A stretch of 64,000 nt of DNA from Nephromyces sp. MM_2019. Taxonomy: Eukaryota; Apicomplexa; Aconoidasida; Nephromycida. The stretch spans positions 109,395 to 173,394 of the forward strand of contig JADHZB010000125.1 of NCBI GenBank assembly GCA_015657535.1. Direction: 5' to 3'. Positions 38,541 through 50,916 of this stretch are shown here, one piece after another. Numbering within the stretch: position 1 is the first letter of the stretch; the number at the start of each line of letters is the position of its first letter. The position numbers and the translations under genes were made by a program. The notes below the pieces were generated by a model. It saw only the letters and a list, made by a program, of their open reading frames with translations. It did not search any database and was not told where the DNA came from.

Positions 38541-39140
38541 AAATTTTTTCCGGCACTACTGCTTTCCAAAGGCTGAAGAATCAGGATCTTTGGCTTGAAA
38601 AATGCGGATGCTGTACCACTTTGCTAGGCCGGCATCTAGGCTTATGTCCATGGTGAGAAAAGCTTTTCAAAGTTAGGAGTTATAGCAGTATCTATGTAAA
38701 GTTTCGAAGGAGCAGTGAAGCTACACATTTATGATTAAATAGTTAGCATCTGCGTATGAAGCTGTGTTTCCAATTGTGATAATTGCTTAGAGATTTATTG
38801 CCCCGGACTTAACGTTACCTAATTCTTTCAAAGTGAAGACTTTCTCTTCTGGCGTGCTATTTTTGAAGCTGTTCTGGGAACATTAAGTTACTTTTCAATG
38901 CAGAAGACGGATATTTCTGAAAAGATTACCACTATCCGCTAACTTATTTTCATTTAGTAAAGGATGTATAAAATTTTTGAGGCAAAATTTTTATATTTTT
39001 TCAGTGCCAAAGACGATATTTCGCGGGAGGAATACCAATTTCTGCCTCTCCGGAGACCCCGCTTCACTATTATCAGGCAACGAAGCGCGCCACAAAGTCC
39101 ATCAATCATAGGATGTTCTACGCAAATTGGATACTTATGA
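38541..39140 (+). CDS. 3' end of a small cysteine-rich protein gene
   Basis: Two exons join exactly in phase: 38541-38652 (acceptor ttctcttgcag, donor GTGAGA) and 39005-39140 (acceptor atattttttcag, TGA stop). The joined protein reads TTAFQRLKNQDLWLEKCGCC, then TTLLGRHLGLCPCAKDDISR, then EEYQFLPLRRPRFTIIRQRS and ends IIGCSTQIGYL. The CGCC...CPC cluster (five cysteines in 19 residues) suggests metal binding or palmitoylation next to a membrane; that is inference. A likely preceding exon ends LRRFAVHLPA at about 38430 (phase 1). I do not recognise the family. Confidence 0.55.
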
Positions 39141-41031
39141 TCCTAGCGGCAGATGTCTATTATGGCGTAATTGACTACTAATAAACGTATTTTTCTGATA
39201 TCTGACAGTTAGGGCACTATCGTAAAGGCATGTCTAATATCTTGAATTTTGTTATAGAATTTTTACTGAGAGTGAGCTGTGTTTAGCAAAGCGATGTAAG
39301 CTCCATAGTTCTGGCGTTAAAATTCGGTACGCTTGTTTTTCAGGAAGTTTTTAGAAGCATTAATAATTCTATCATCCTTGAAGCCTAGATCGTAATGCAC
39401 ATCCTACGGAGCTGTTTAGCAGTTTTAGAACTCTGCTACAGCTCCCCCATTGTGGTCAAAAAGTATTTGACAGCTGTAGTATCCAAAGATTTACCTTTTC
39501 TCCTTAATTTTGAATCAATGGAATATTTGGCTGGAAAACCTGTTGCATATTTTTGAATCAACTTGAATATATGATATATATTGCACAACACATTTTTTTA
39601 TGATTTTGCTTTTCATGCTGATCTACTAATAATGTACCCCCCCAGTATTGAAATCTAACATGCATTGAATAAACTAATTGCTTCTTTCAGCATGCAAGCT
39701 TAAAGTTTTTTTCTTGTAATTGTATGAAGTTTCAGCGCTTTAACAAGCGGATGACACCCTTCTGGTAAATTTATCACGATTGGTATATATTGGCGATTTT
39801 AACATTCTTGCGATCGGCTATTCATAGCTTTGTTATGTATTGGTGCTTAATGCAGCTTGCTGGTTTTATGGAACTACTTGAATCGTGACATAGTACTTTC
39901 ATCAGTTCAGTCCGTGTAGTGTCTTAGTAATATAAGACCTGCTTTGACGCTCATTTCTTTTGGATGGGATACCAAATTTAATGTTTGTATTTCACGAAAG
40001 CTGTGGTGTTAGTAACACAAAAATGCTCCATTATTAGTAATTAAGCTTAGTTTAAAGGACATGAATTCCTTTACGACGAATATCTAGTTGGAAATGTCAT
40101 GTGAAAAAATATGAAAAATTCTTATAGATTGTTGATTTTTATGTTAATGGTTAATATTGCACGTAAATTCAAGCTTGCGCTCTTGGTCAATAGCTTGCCT
40201 TAATTTGGTTTAACGTTAAGGACTTCTCCGGATGGGAGATATTGAAAAACAAATCCTTTTCTCTTGTTTAATGGAAAAGAGCTTGTTTAAAATTTACTTT
40301 GGAAGGTGCATCCAACTTTCGTCATTCATAGGAAATGTAGCTCAGTTTCATCTGTTTGATAAAACTTGCAATGATGCTATAGGAGCTTACCAAAGGTGTT
40401 GATTACTTTCTAGAGTTTGGAATGCTTCGTTTTGTTTTATTTATGAATGGGTTTTCAAGTCGATGTCGATTAAGTTTTTTTTTTCCGTGTGCGTAGTAGT
40501 GTCTGGCTTTACTTGACGCTATTTGGAAAGAATTTGGTATTTCTGATCGCAATTTCGCCCAGTGTAATATGCCTAGGCTCTTCGAAATTTTGTTTAGTAA
40601 TAAAAAGTGGTAGCTTTAGTTTAATCTAATATTTTCGGGCTATTTTAGCGCTTGCAATGTGTGTTCACTGCGATCAAGAACGTTATATGGATTGATCCTG
40701 TGGTATATTCACCCATGGGTTAGTTGATGTTTCACTCAGAACGGCTTTTCATGCTGTGGTGTTCATACGAAAGCTTCTGACTTGTTTCGATATCAAACTG
40801 CTTTGAGTGATACACTTTGGCCGCAAGTTTGGCAGCAGTCGTTAAAGATACTTTATATAAATACGGTTGAGAGTAAATATGTACGCGCGTGGGCGTCGAG
40901 GAAAACTGGTTTTTTCCTATTTGATACGATGCTGAGCGCTTCTTTTAATTTAGCTCCTGCACATTTTTGAGTTTATTTGAAGTTTTTTTTTGAGCACAAG
41001 TCTATGGTACTATCAAAATAGGAAAGTCGTT
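39141..41031. other. Intergenic, T-rich
   Basis: This lies between the 3' ends of two convergent genes (plus strand ending 39140, minus strand ending 41032). No exon is supported. The 62-codon frame at 40782-40970 lacks an acceptor and is probably chance. A 7-base C-run sits at about 39637-39643. Confidence 0.5.
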
Positions 41032-44000
41032 TCAAGCGCGATAAGTACAGGGCCATGGAATAGCCTCTTTCAGCGGCATAATTCCGGAGCAACTTTGCTG
41101 TAAACTGTTGTAGCAGGTTATTTTGTGGTTTTGAAGGGATGGAAGCATGAAGCTGATCGAGCACTCAATCTCTAATTTTTTAGTTAGCTCATATTCTATG
41201 TGATCGACTTCTTCTGGCTGCTGGGTGGCATATTTTTCACTTTGCGGCGTCTTGATATATCGTTGGTCTTGTTTTGTATTCGGGGCACAAACGGATACTA
41301 GCTCATGCTTTACAGCAGTTTCAATTGGATATTCGTTGCAATTGTCGAAGGAATAGTTTTCGCTTATTTTTGTGGGGCTAGGCTGTATAAGCTTTATATT
41401 CTGTATGTCTTCAAGCAGCGGCCTTGTGGCAGTCATTTTCTCCGGTAGGTATGGATCATTTGTAATTTCACCGTTACACGCGCAGTAGGCTTCAACTGTT
41501 TCACAGGTATCCCAAAAATTTGAGACATGTTGATGTAATTTAGTGTATTCCGGTGTATATAAGTTAGGACTCGAATGGCTATGGTCCCAAGCTAAGTCAT
41601 CAACGATGGGTAGAGCTTGAGTTTGCCGGATTGAATATCTTTCGTTACTTCGAGAAGCATTGTGCATTGCCTGAATGATGGCATATCGGTGACTCTGGCA
41701 GCTATCATCAATCACTCTTGGGGCTCTAGAAGGACTCTGCACGACTTTCGTTGCTCGCCTTTCTCTTCTGCCGTGGTTGCGGCTAATATGAGGAGTTTTT
41801 GCCGTGCAGATTGTCTTGATATGGCTTCGCCGACTTGAGTAGACTCGGCTCCTGATAAGGCTTTTTCTTGATATTCCACCAGAGAAATTGTAGCTCTCGA
41901 AGGTTTTACTCGTAAGCCCACGTTTACGACAGTTCTTTCTGATATTTTTTACTGCTTGTGCGTTAGCAGTTCGGTTTTTAAAGATGTTAGATTTGATTAT
42001 TCTAACATGGGACTCCTGTACGCTTGCGTAGCTTTTTTCGTGCTTACATGGAAGCATGTCTGCGGAGCGCACGCACGTGCCTATGGGATCTTTAGGCGCC
42101 GCATTCAATCTGCTTTTAAATTCGGTTGAGTTATTGACAATATTGCTCATGTCAAAGTTCTGCTTTTCTAGGGCTTCGCAATATGAGGGATCATATTTGA
42201 GCTTTCTCTCGCGATTTCGGATACCAATACTGTTGTTCATGCTATACTGCGCACGAAGAGTATCTCGAGGTATCTCCACTGAAAATGAAACCTGCTGGCA
42301 AGCGTTCTTTTCATAGTTATTTTGTGAAACTTTATTAGGTACTAAGCGCGTATGGAAAGTTTCGCGCCATCCCAAACTGTCTATTCCCTTAGTTTTTGCG
42401 CTTGTTGAATCTGCTGGACAATCAATTACTGTTTTTTCCGGAAATGCTGATTTTTTCGCCGTGGGTGTAGCTTCTATTATTTTATTTATGTTATAAGTGC
42501 AGGGTAATACTTGGCTTCGACGGATTGATAGCCGGGAAGGCATTTTTCCATCGTGTACAGTGCTGTTTTGACTTATGGCAGCTGCCTCAAAATTTTTCAG
42601 AGTGCACTGCATATCGCCATAGTCATCGCTCACACCTTGTTTTTCCGGAATGGGGAGAGGAGGGCAATATGCGCTTTCTCTAGAATTATGGCATTTTGCT
42701 TTTGAGCATTCCTTTTTTTGCGGAGATACCGACAATGTGCTATCACTTGCTTGCCTACGCATTTGAGAGCAATCCGGTTTCTTCGTGATAACTCCGTGCT
42801 CACGGAGTAGCCTTAGCACAACAGATTTATTTCCCAATTCTTCAGATTCGCTGTGAAAAAGCCCATGTTCTGGCAGAAGAGAGCTTTCCTGCTCGATTTT
42901 GTCGACTATTAACGTTGGCAAGCTCGGATTATTCAGACAAGGATGGTCTTGCTGTGTGATGAATGTTTGAGTGTTTTCGTAGCTGGTGTTGACGGTACTA
43001 GGCATGTCATGAATGGAGGCCTGCTCCTGTAACTTCTCTGACAGGGGTATAGCATCGTGGTGCTTCATTATTTCTTGACTTTGTGGGTTGTACCTAATAT
43101 CACATATTTCGAACTCCCCAACTTCTTCACTTGCACTGGGACTTATGTCATTTGCTTGTTTTGCTGCTTCCACGGAAAAAATACTCCCTTTTGTTCTCGC
43201 ATGAAGTTCGAGGACATCTAAAAGAAGATTATCCGAGTTATTTGCCGTTTCCTGCGGCCATGAGTAAGCAGTGCGTATGGATTTAAAGCGACTCTAGTTA
43301 CTATTTAATTTGAAAAAAAGCGGTATCATTAGACCAATCGGAATCAAAGTGCTGAAATAGATCTAATATGCCCTTAACTCTTTGGTATGCTTTCTCTAGA
43401 AATTTTAATTGTAGGGTTCGTTAGTTATAGCAATGTTGTGATTAGAATTATTTTATTCTATCGCATGGACTATCACGCTATAGCCCGCTAGCACCATTTT
43501 CTGATTTCACAAAACATGCTTTTTGTCATAAACCCATGTTTCTGCTGTTCAGTGATTTTTCTCAATACTTCGATCACGCTGCTCCAAAGACTTCGCCTCA
43601 AGCAACAAACTACATTTAGTTAGCTTTTATGCTTTTAATTTATTCGCCTCCTTAGCTATCTTTATGCCGGTACCGGGCACTTTAATTTTTTTGCTCAAAT
43701 TTAACTATAAACAATGAAATATTTTTTAACCTTCTTTTCTAACACTACACCCAAGTCAAGTTTAACCACTGCCAATATACGTTCTTACTATGATTAGTTT
43801 TTTTCTATGCATCATGTCTGTACATATATCCACATTACTATGCAATGAGGGTAAGGTTTAGTTACTTAAATTTAAACATGGCAAGCGAGTAGATAGTTTG
43901 AGCTTTTTTAGCGTACCTCAGCGTATGCGGACTTGTTCCATGCGAGCGGTTCTACTATTCTTGAAGCTACTTTTGATACCAGTTTTTTGGTACTTTCGTA

Positions 44001-47000
44001 GCAAATGAAGTTTTCAAATCGCTTGGAACTTGGCTTCTTGACTTCGTCTGATTTTCCGTTGTAAGGAATAAAAAATTTCGGGCTGCTAGCTCCAAGTAAA
44101 AATTCTTCATCATCGCTATAGCATCCATTTGAGCCTTCATCAAATTCTTCGTAGATGTAGCTCCCGTTTGGAGTATAAAATTCCTTTTTTTGTTGAACTG
44201 ACGGAGATTTGTTAAAATTTGCAGTTTCTTCATTGCGGTTCGTTGAGTAGAATTCCGGCATGGGCTCAAATGAGTAATCGGAAACACTATTTACTGCTTC
44301 ACCCCAATTATTCTGCGCTAGATGATTTTGATACAAGTTAGCCCACGTGTTCAACTGTCTATTTCTACATGCAAATGTATCGAAAGGTTGATTCTGGAAG
44401 TCTATACTATTGTAGATAGAGCTCCAATCATTCCACTGCAATAATTGAGTTACTTCGTCGCACTTGTCGAAGGAGTTAGAAATAGGCAACTGGGAATGGT
44501 CAGCGTTGTTTTCCGATGCCCTCAACATTTTGCACCTTTCAATGCTATGACCAGTAATGCTTTTTTTAGCTTCAGATCCTGAAGTTTAATATAAAACTAA
44601 TTTTACGGTTGACGTTAATGTGATCAGATGTCCATATCTATTTTCATACCCAAAAAACTTCTTTATGCTGAATTTGAAATTACATTATTTATAAGTTGCT
44701 TTGAGAATAGAAACGGTACTTCATGAGAACTAGTGGCATATACTTTCTACTATTAGTTTTATCTGGTAGCCAATCCCTAGGGTACATAGAAAAAATTTGC
44801 GGCTCATGCTGAGTCCCCTCACAACTTATTGTTATAATTTTTCGTGTCTAATATTTTTCCAAAGGAGTATTACTACATAATGAACATTTTATTTGTTAGA
44901 ATGGATTGGGCAAAACTCAAAGTTTTTAAAAAAATTGATTGGTCTGAAAAAAGATTGTACATGGGGCGATGGACATAACTAATGTGAGGCGCAAGCTGCT
45001 GGAAGGGAATCTATAACTTCATCGGATATCTAGTCAATTATAATCTATGCACAGTTATGGAAAACTATTCATAGAGTTAAAACAAAATAAGATGATTGCA
45101 GTGTTACCTGAATTATTCTCTTGTGTTGGAAAACTTTGATTGCCAATATTGCATAATGCAAACGCTGTTTCTCTGTAGTCTAAATCTTCAAAATTTTGGA
45201 GAAACTGCGCCTCTTGCTGCACGTGCGTTGGTTGACCATCATTTTCCCATATAATTTGAGGACACTGTTGAATCTTGCCATTCGAGTCTTCATCGCAGAT
45301 GTTGATACTGCACTTATTACGTGAACTATTATTTATTTCTGCGGGAAATTGGTGTTCATTGATGGCTTTTGGATAGCTTCCAAATAAATCCGCCAACTCT
45401 TGTGTGCTTGGCAACTCTAGATAATCCTCTACATAAATCATATCGGACTTACTTGCTTCAGAGATTATTTTTGGGTCTGCTTCGTCTTTGCTGCCTATTT
45501 TATGTGTATGCTCCTTTCTGTTATCATCCTCCACTATCTCCATATCTGAAATTTTATAGTATCTACAGGCTTCCAGTTCACCGAAGTTGTGTTGGTTGTA
45601 CGAATTGAGTACTTCATAGTATGCTGCAAAATTCTCTGCATGATGAGAAAGTTTTTCTACCTTTTCGAAGACATCTAGTAGCCGTGATTTTTTAATATTT
45701 TGGAATGCCTCCATCTTCGCTTTAATTTCTTCATCTTCCTCTGATTCTGCTTCATTCGCTACTTCCTCGCTTTCCACTTCCACTACATCGTACAAGTGTT
45801 CATTCCAGAATTCTGGAAGCTGGGCGAATTTATTACTTATAATTTGTTCTAAAGGGTGATAAAATTGCTTGAAACTGGCAGAAAATGGTTTCCTAGTAAT
45901 AAATATATCAACTGCGTCAGATACTGGCATTCCTAGAGCACGAGAAAGTTCTAGTTGTTCATGACGACTCTTTTTGCTGTTCAGGAGCATCAGCTTTTCT
46001 TTTTCGTAGATTTGCATAAAGGTTATCCACGGGGAGGATTTGTGCTTCGCTTTATATTGTTTTACCAGATTTTCAGTGGATTTACTTGTAGCATTTGCAT
46101 GGGATATCCCTGAAGGATACTTTCCGTTACTTGCTTTCTCTGTGGCATCATTTGGATCATACTTATCCCTGTCACTCCTTTTCGTCTGCAGGTTACTTGA
46201 ACTATCTAATTGCTTTCTTTTAGTTACCTTTATGTCTGCAGCTGCTTTTTGCTTATCCCTTGTGTGCTTGAGGCCTGCTTTCCGCCTTTTAGTCTCTCCT
46301 TCGTACATGGGTTTAACTTGTAATGCATTTACACAAGCTGAATCTTTTTTGGTAGGTATCAAAGCTATATTAATTGGGGCTTCTTCAAAGAATCTGATGA
46401 TTTCATTATCTTTGTATCCACGAGATGTTAACTCTAACTCAATGTCACGTATGTACTGGATATGCAGAAATCGCTGTTTTCTTGCTGCTTCATCTTCATT
46501 TTGAAACTCTTGCAGTACTTTTTCCATTTGCCAGGTTGTTGTAGCTATGCTCGGCGTTTCGAGATCATCATATGCGTCAGGATCGTCGGGTGATAGCGTA
46601 CCAAAAAGCCCGTACCCGGAATTCTGCTGTGCGGAATTCAAAATAAGGGCGGAATCATTAATGGGTTCTTTGAAGTCATTGTATAAGACATTCTGTTTAG
46701 TTTCAGAATATTCTTGAGAATTTTCCATTTCCATTCGAGGCCATATCTGTTCATTTGGGCGGTATAACCCTGGTGGCCTTCTTCCATACCCGTTTTCCCG
46801 TGAAATCAAGTATATATCGCAAAGATTTACTGCGTCGACATCTCCACATCTACTTTCGCCATCATTATTGGGGAGAAAATGAGAACTTTTTTGCAATGAT
46901 TCTTCGTTTGTTAAAGGTATTGGTTCTCCTTTCTTAAAGCAATTTTCTGGATTCCTGCTATTGTGGGAATATATATTAGAAGCTGCTTCGCTTTCCAATT

Positions 47001-50000
47001 CGTAAAGGCAAACATTGTATAGCTCATCAGGACTATTATGATTGCATTGCTCTTGAAGACTGTGGTACCTCCCTAAGGCATCTATCCCATATTGTGCTGG
47101 TATCCCATAAGTTGCATAATTATTTATTTTCGCATTATCTTCCGTCTGCTCAGACTCATTTGTAATACCCTGCAAAATTTTTTTACTCCCCCTATCGTTT
47201 TTGCTGTTATATTGATAGCATGGGGTGCATGGCTTGATAGATAATTCTGCCTCAAATAGAAGCGTTAATTTTTGTACCATTTCTCTGGTAGTGTCAGTTG
47301 TCCATAACTCCGCAAACTCGGATTCAAAGAGATTGAGTACCTCGAAGATCTGTTTTTTTGTAAATACTGGGTCTTCGTGTTTCCCTGCTAATAAGACTGC
47401 CTCAGGTTTCTGTGATTCATGAGGCTCTTCTGTTGCAGCAAAAGGTGGATCCGACGACATAGCCGAAGAAAGATCTCTATTGCACCTCCCTAATTTTTTT
47501 GGCTGTTTAGTATCTTTTTTAAGCGATTCAGTTCTAGTTAAGATGAACCTGTCACTTTCTTCGTTTTCGTCTTGATCTTTTAGTGAAGGGATAATAGTTT
47601 TATTTTTTTTAAAAGTAGTAGGTGATTTTTTGTTGCTTGTTTCTGCATGAAAAAAATTCTCGCTAATCGACTGGGCTTCAGAGCCCGCTTCTGTTACGAT
47701 TTCTCGAATTTTCAAGTTCTTTTTAAAAAGCTTGCAAGCCTGGAGAAGTTCTCTTTCCAATTTAATCAGCTTTATTGAATGCGAAGGCAGGCATAGAACT
47801 AAATTTTGACGACTTGTATGCTTAGAATGACTACGCAAGTATAGTTTCCTGACAAAAGCTTCAAATACTCCATTAAAATTAAGCCTGATATTTTTTGATT
47901 TCGTTCTTTTAAGTTTTCTATCTTTCAGAACATTTTTCGCTATCCATGTCGCTTTTTCTTGTGTCTCCAGCTTTTTGTGATTCACTTCTATTGATGATTC
48001 TTTCTGGATTGCCTCGAACGAATCTGTGCTGCTGTTTTTTATATTTTTTATTCTTTCATTATAACACCCATCCTTCGCATTGTCCTTTGCAGGAATCTCT
48101 GCTGATCCTTGTTGTGCTTCATTAGTAAGTGTATTATTTTTTAATATTATGGTTTTACACATAGCACAGAGGGTTTGTTTATTATCAGCATATGAAGAGT
48201 TGGCTTCATTTTTATCAGGTACTTCTGGTAAGCTATCAGCATCCATATTATTTATTTCTTCTGCTTCTTTTGCCTCGAAACTAGAGTAAGGTACCTTGTT
48301 ACTTGATAACGTAGAGCAATGGCTCTCATTAAAATCATTCGACGCGTCAAGCGTGTTTTCTTTTTTTTCCACGTTATTTTTTTGCCTCTCTGTGGAATTT
48401 AAAGCACTGTGGAGTTCATTATTTTGCATTTCCTCCAAATCTGGTTCCATAAGACAATCTTTTTGCGGCCCTTCAATTTTCAGAATTTCTGTTTTTAAAT
48501 GCTTAATTTCCTCTTTAAATTGAGCTTCATCGCTAGAGTTGGAGTTTTTCACGCTTAAATTGCAAAATTGTTGTTTTATTTCGCACCCTTCCTTTGATTT
48601 TACTTTTGAGGAACCTCGGCTGCTAGTTGTTGCCGTGGTAGGTATATTTCTGTTGCTTCCCTTGCTGACAGTGTCGTTTTCTGTTTTTTTATTGGGCTCT
48701 TGTATTGATGCCCAGCAGGATTTAGCAGTATGCAAAGTCGCCCCGAAATGACTCCTGCTTGATATAAATTCGACCGGGATATAGCGGGCCGTTCTCCTTT
48801 TGTATTTGTGCGCATGGCTTGGAGCGGCAACTGTAGCAACATCGCTCACATCTGTAGGCTGGCGCGGAATATTTACCTTCATGCGGTTTACTTTTTCCTG
48901 GATGCTTTTGCAAGCTACCTTTTCTTCTATTCTACGGAAAATTATATCCCTCATATCAGCTTCTATTTCTGCTTCTGTTTTACAGGGTGTTTTTATATGC
49001 TTTTCTTTTGCGTTGTCAAAAAGTTTATGAGGCTCTAAAAGTTGATATGACTCGTGACCCAGTAAGTTATGAACTCTTTTTTCCTTCAGAGCAGCTCGTA
49101 GAATGCGTGTAGTTCTGTTGTCTCTTTGATTCACTTTATCGTATTTTGATGCGTAGCTCCCTCTAAATTTATCTTTGGGAAATTTTGTATATTTGTAATG
49201 TTTCTGATAGCCGCAGCTCTGGTATTTGTAAGCGTTTGAAATTTTTGATAGAGATGGATTGTAAACTTTTTCCATTGCTTTCTTGATGCCCCCTATTTGT
49301 ATGAATGAATTCGAGTTTGAAACAGTGTTAGCTCTTAAAATATCACCACCTATATGTTTTCGACTCTCAGATTTTTGGCATCCGTGGTGTGGAATTTGCA
49401 CACAAGAATCTATAACCTGACCTTGGTGGGAAAAATTAGACCCCGATTTTAGGCTTGCTTTGCTAGTTTCCATGAGCTTTTCATTGACTTCAGCAATATC
49501 TGTGGCTGCTAAAGCTGGTATATGTGCATAAGCGCTATTTTTTGTATCACCTATATCAATTGAAAATTTCATCATATCATGTGTTCTGATTTTTTTAGTA
49601 GCTACTGGTGTGTTTTGTAGTGAAGGCTGCTGGAATGTTACATACGGTTTTTGTGATGGGACACCAACTGGAAGTACTGAAATCGTAGGAATATAACCTA
49701 TACTGCAGCCAGGAGTTTTAATCTTTTGCAAATTTCTCAGTCCTTCGTGAGCTACTGGAGTCGCATATTTCAAAATTTGTACGCCCTTTGAGTCATATTC
49801 TCGCAGCCTCATAACGGTATATCGCTCTGTATCTAAGTTATTGTGTGGAGGAATAATCTTATTTTTATCTTCTTTTCGTATCGTTAAACTCTGTTCTCGA
49901 AGGTATTGATGCTGAATCACTTTGTTGTCATATTTTTTGCAGCTGTCTATATTTTCCTTTGCGCGTGTTGCGCTCTCTTTGTTAATATATCGAGGTAACG

Positions 50001-50916
50001 TTGCTGAGTATACATGCTGCTTGCATTTGCGCCCAGGGTTCTCTTTTTTGGACTGAAGGCACTTGTAAAGTCTTTTTTCCTTGGCCTCTTTACTGCTTTG
50101 CATCATGTTCTTCACCGTTTGTTGCTGTAACACCCGTTGAAATTCAGGCACCTTAGCTGATATGCCGTTTTTTCGACCTTGAGATATGAGGTTCACACGA
50201 TTTTGACTCGGTGGATTTGCCATCATGCTATATTTTTTCACTTCTGAATGTTCAAGGTCCGAGTGTGATCTTTTTCTACCTGCGAGGTTATTCTGGTGGT
50301 GGCGCTTATTTGCATTCGGAATTTTTTTTTTGGGGGAAATAACATCTTTGGGGATTACCCTTCTGTTGAAGTACATGACCATATTATCTGTGTTCTTGTT
50401 ACAAATTCCCTGCGTTATATTTCTGGGACTTTTGATTCCTATTCTGTTTGGCATGATCCCATTATACAGCTGCTCATGGCAGCGTATTTTGACTTTTTCA
50501 TGAGGATCCCGGAGGATTTTTTTATATATTAATCTGAGTTTAAAATTAGTTTGGAAGTTCTGCCAAATTTTTTGAATTTTCTCTTTGAATTTGACCTTGA
50601 GCATCCTGCCCTTCGAATCGACTGCAGTTAAAAAAAGGGAGTGCGGATGCCTTTTTAAAATACTGGCGCAGCTGCTGGTGTTCATTCCTTTATTACATTT
50701 TTTTTGCGACTGCATTTCCTCTTGATGCTCCTGGTTGGTGTTTTCTGAAGCTTGAAAGTGGCTTTGCATCCTTTTAGGCTCCATGTCAAAGCGAACGCTC
50801 ATTTTGCTATGGGAAAAAATTTCTTGGTCTTTTCTTAGGTTGCTTACTTGGGGCTTTTTTTTCCAAAAGTTTAGAATTGGAGTAATTTTGTTTTGGAAAT
50901 TTTTGTAGTTATCCAT
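41032..50916 (-). CDS. Giant protein of about 2910 residues, largely disordered, unknown
   Basis: Exons in transcript order: 50916-45108 (5809 nt, ATG MDNYKNFQNKITPILNFWKK, donor CAG then GTAACA), 44578-43917 (acceptor aacttcag, donor GAG then GTACGC), 43293-41032 (acceptor aactag, TGA stop). Junction phases agree (1, then 0). The first about 1000 residues are Lys/Arg/Asn/Ser-rich and basic. There is an acidic patch near residue 1740 (EVESEEVANEAESEEDEEIK) flanked by helical, possibly folded, segments (EKEKLMLLNSKKSRHEQLEL; RLLDVFEKVEKLSHH). The last exon is again basic (NCRKRGLTSKTFESYNFSGG; RNHGRRERRATKVV) and ends PWPCTYRA. I see no kinase, zinc-finger, WD or membrane segment. The make-up would suit a nuclear or cytoskeletal scaffold, which is inference only. 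Upstream exons may add an N-terminus (see 50917-54322). Confidence 0.85.

Noticed and set aside
45369..50532. Many plus-strand frames of 60-154 codons
   Set aside because: They are antisense shadows of the 5.8-kb coding exon on the minus strand.
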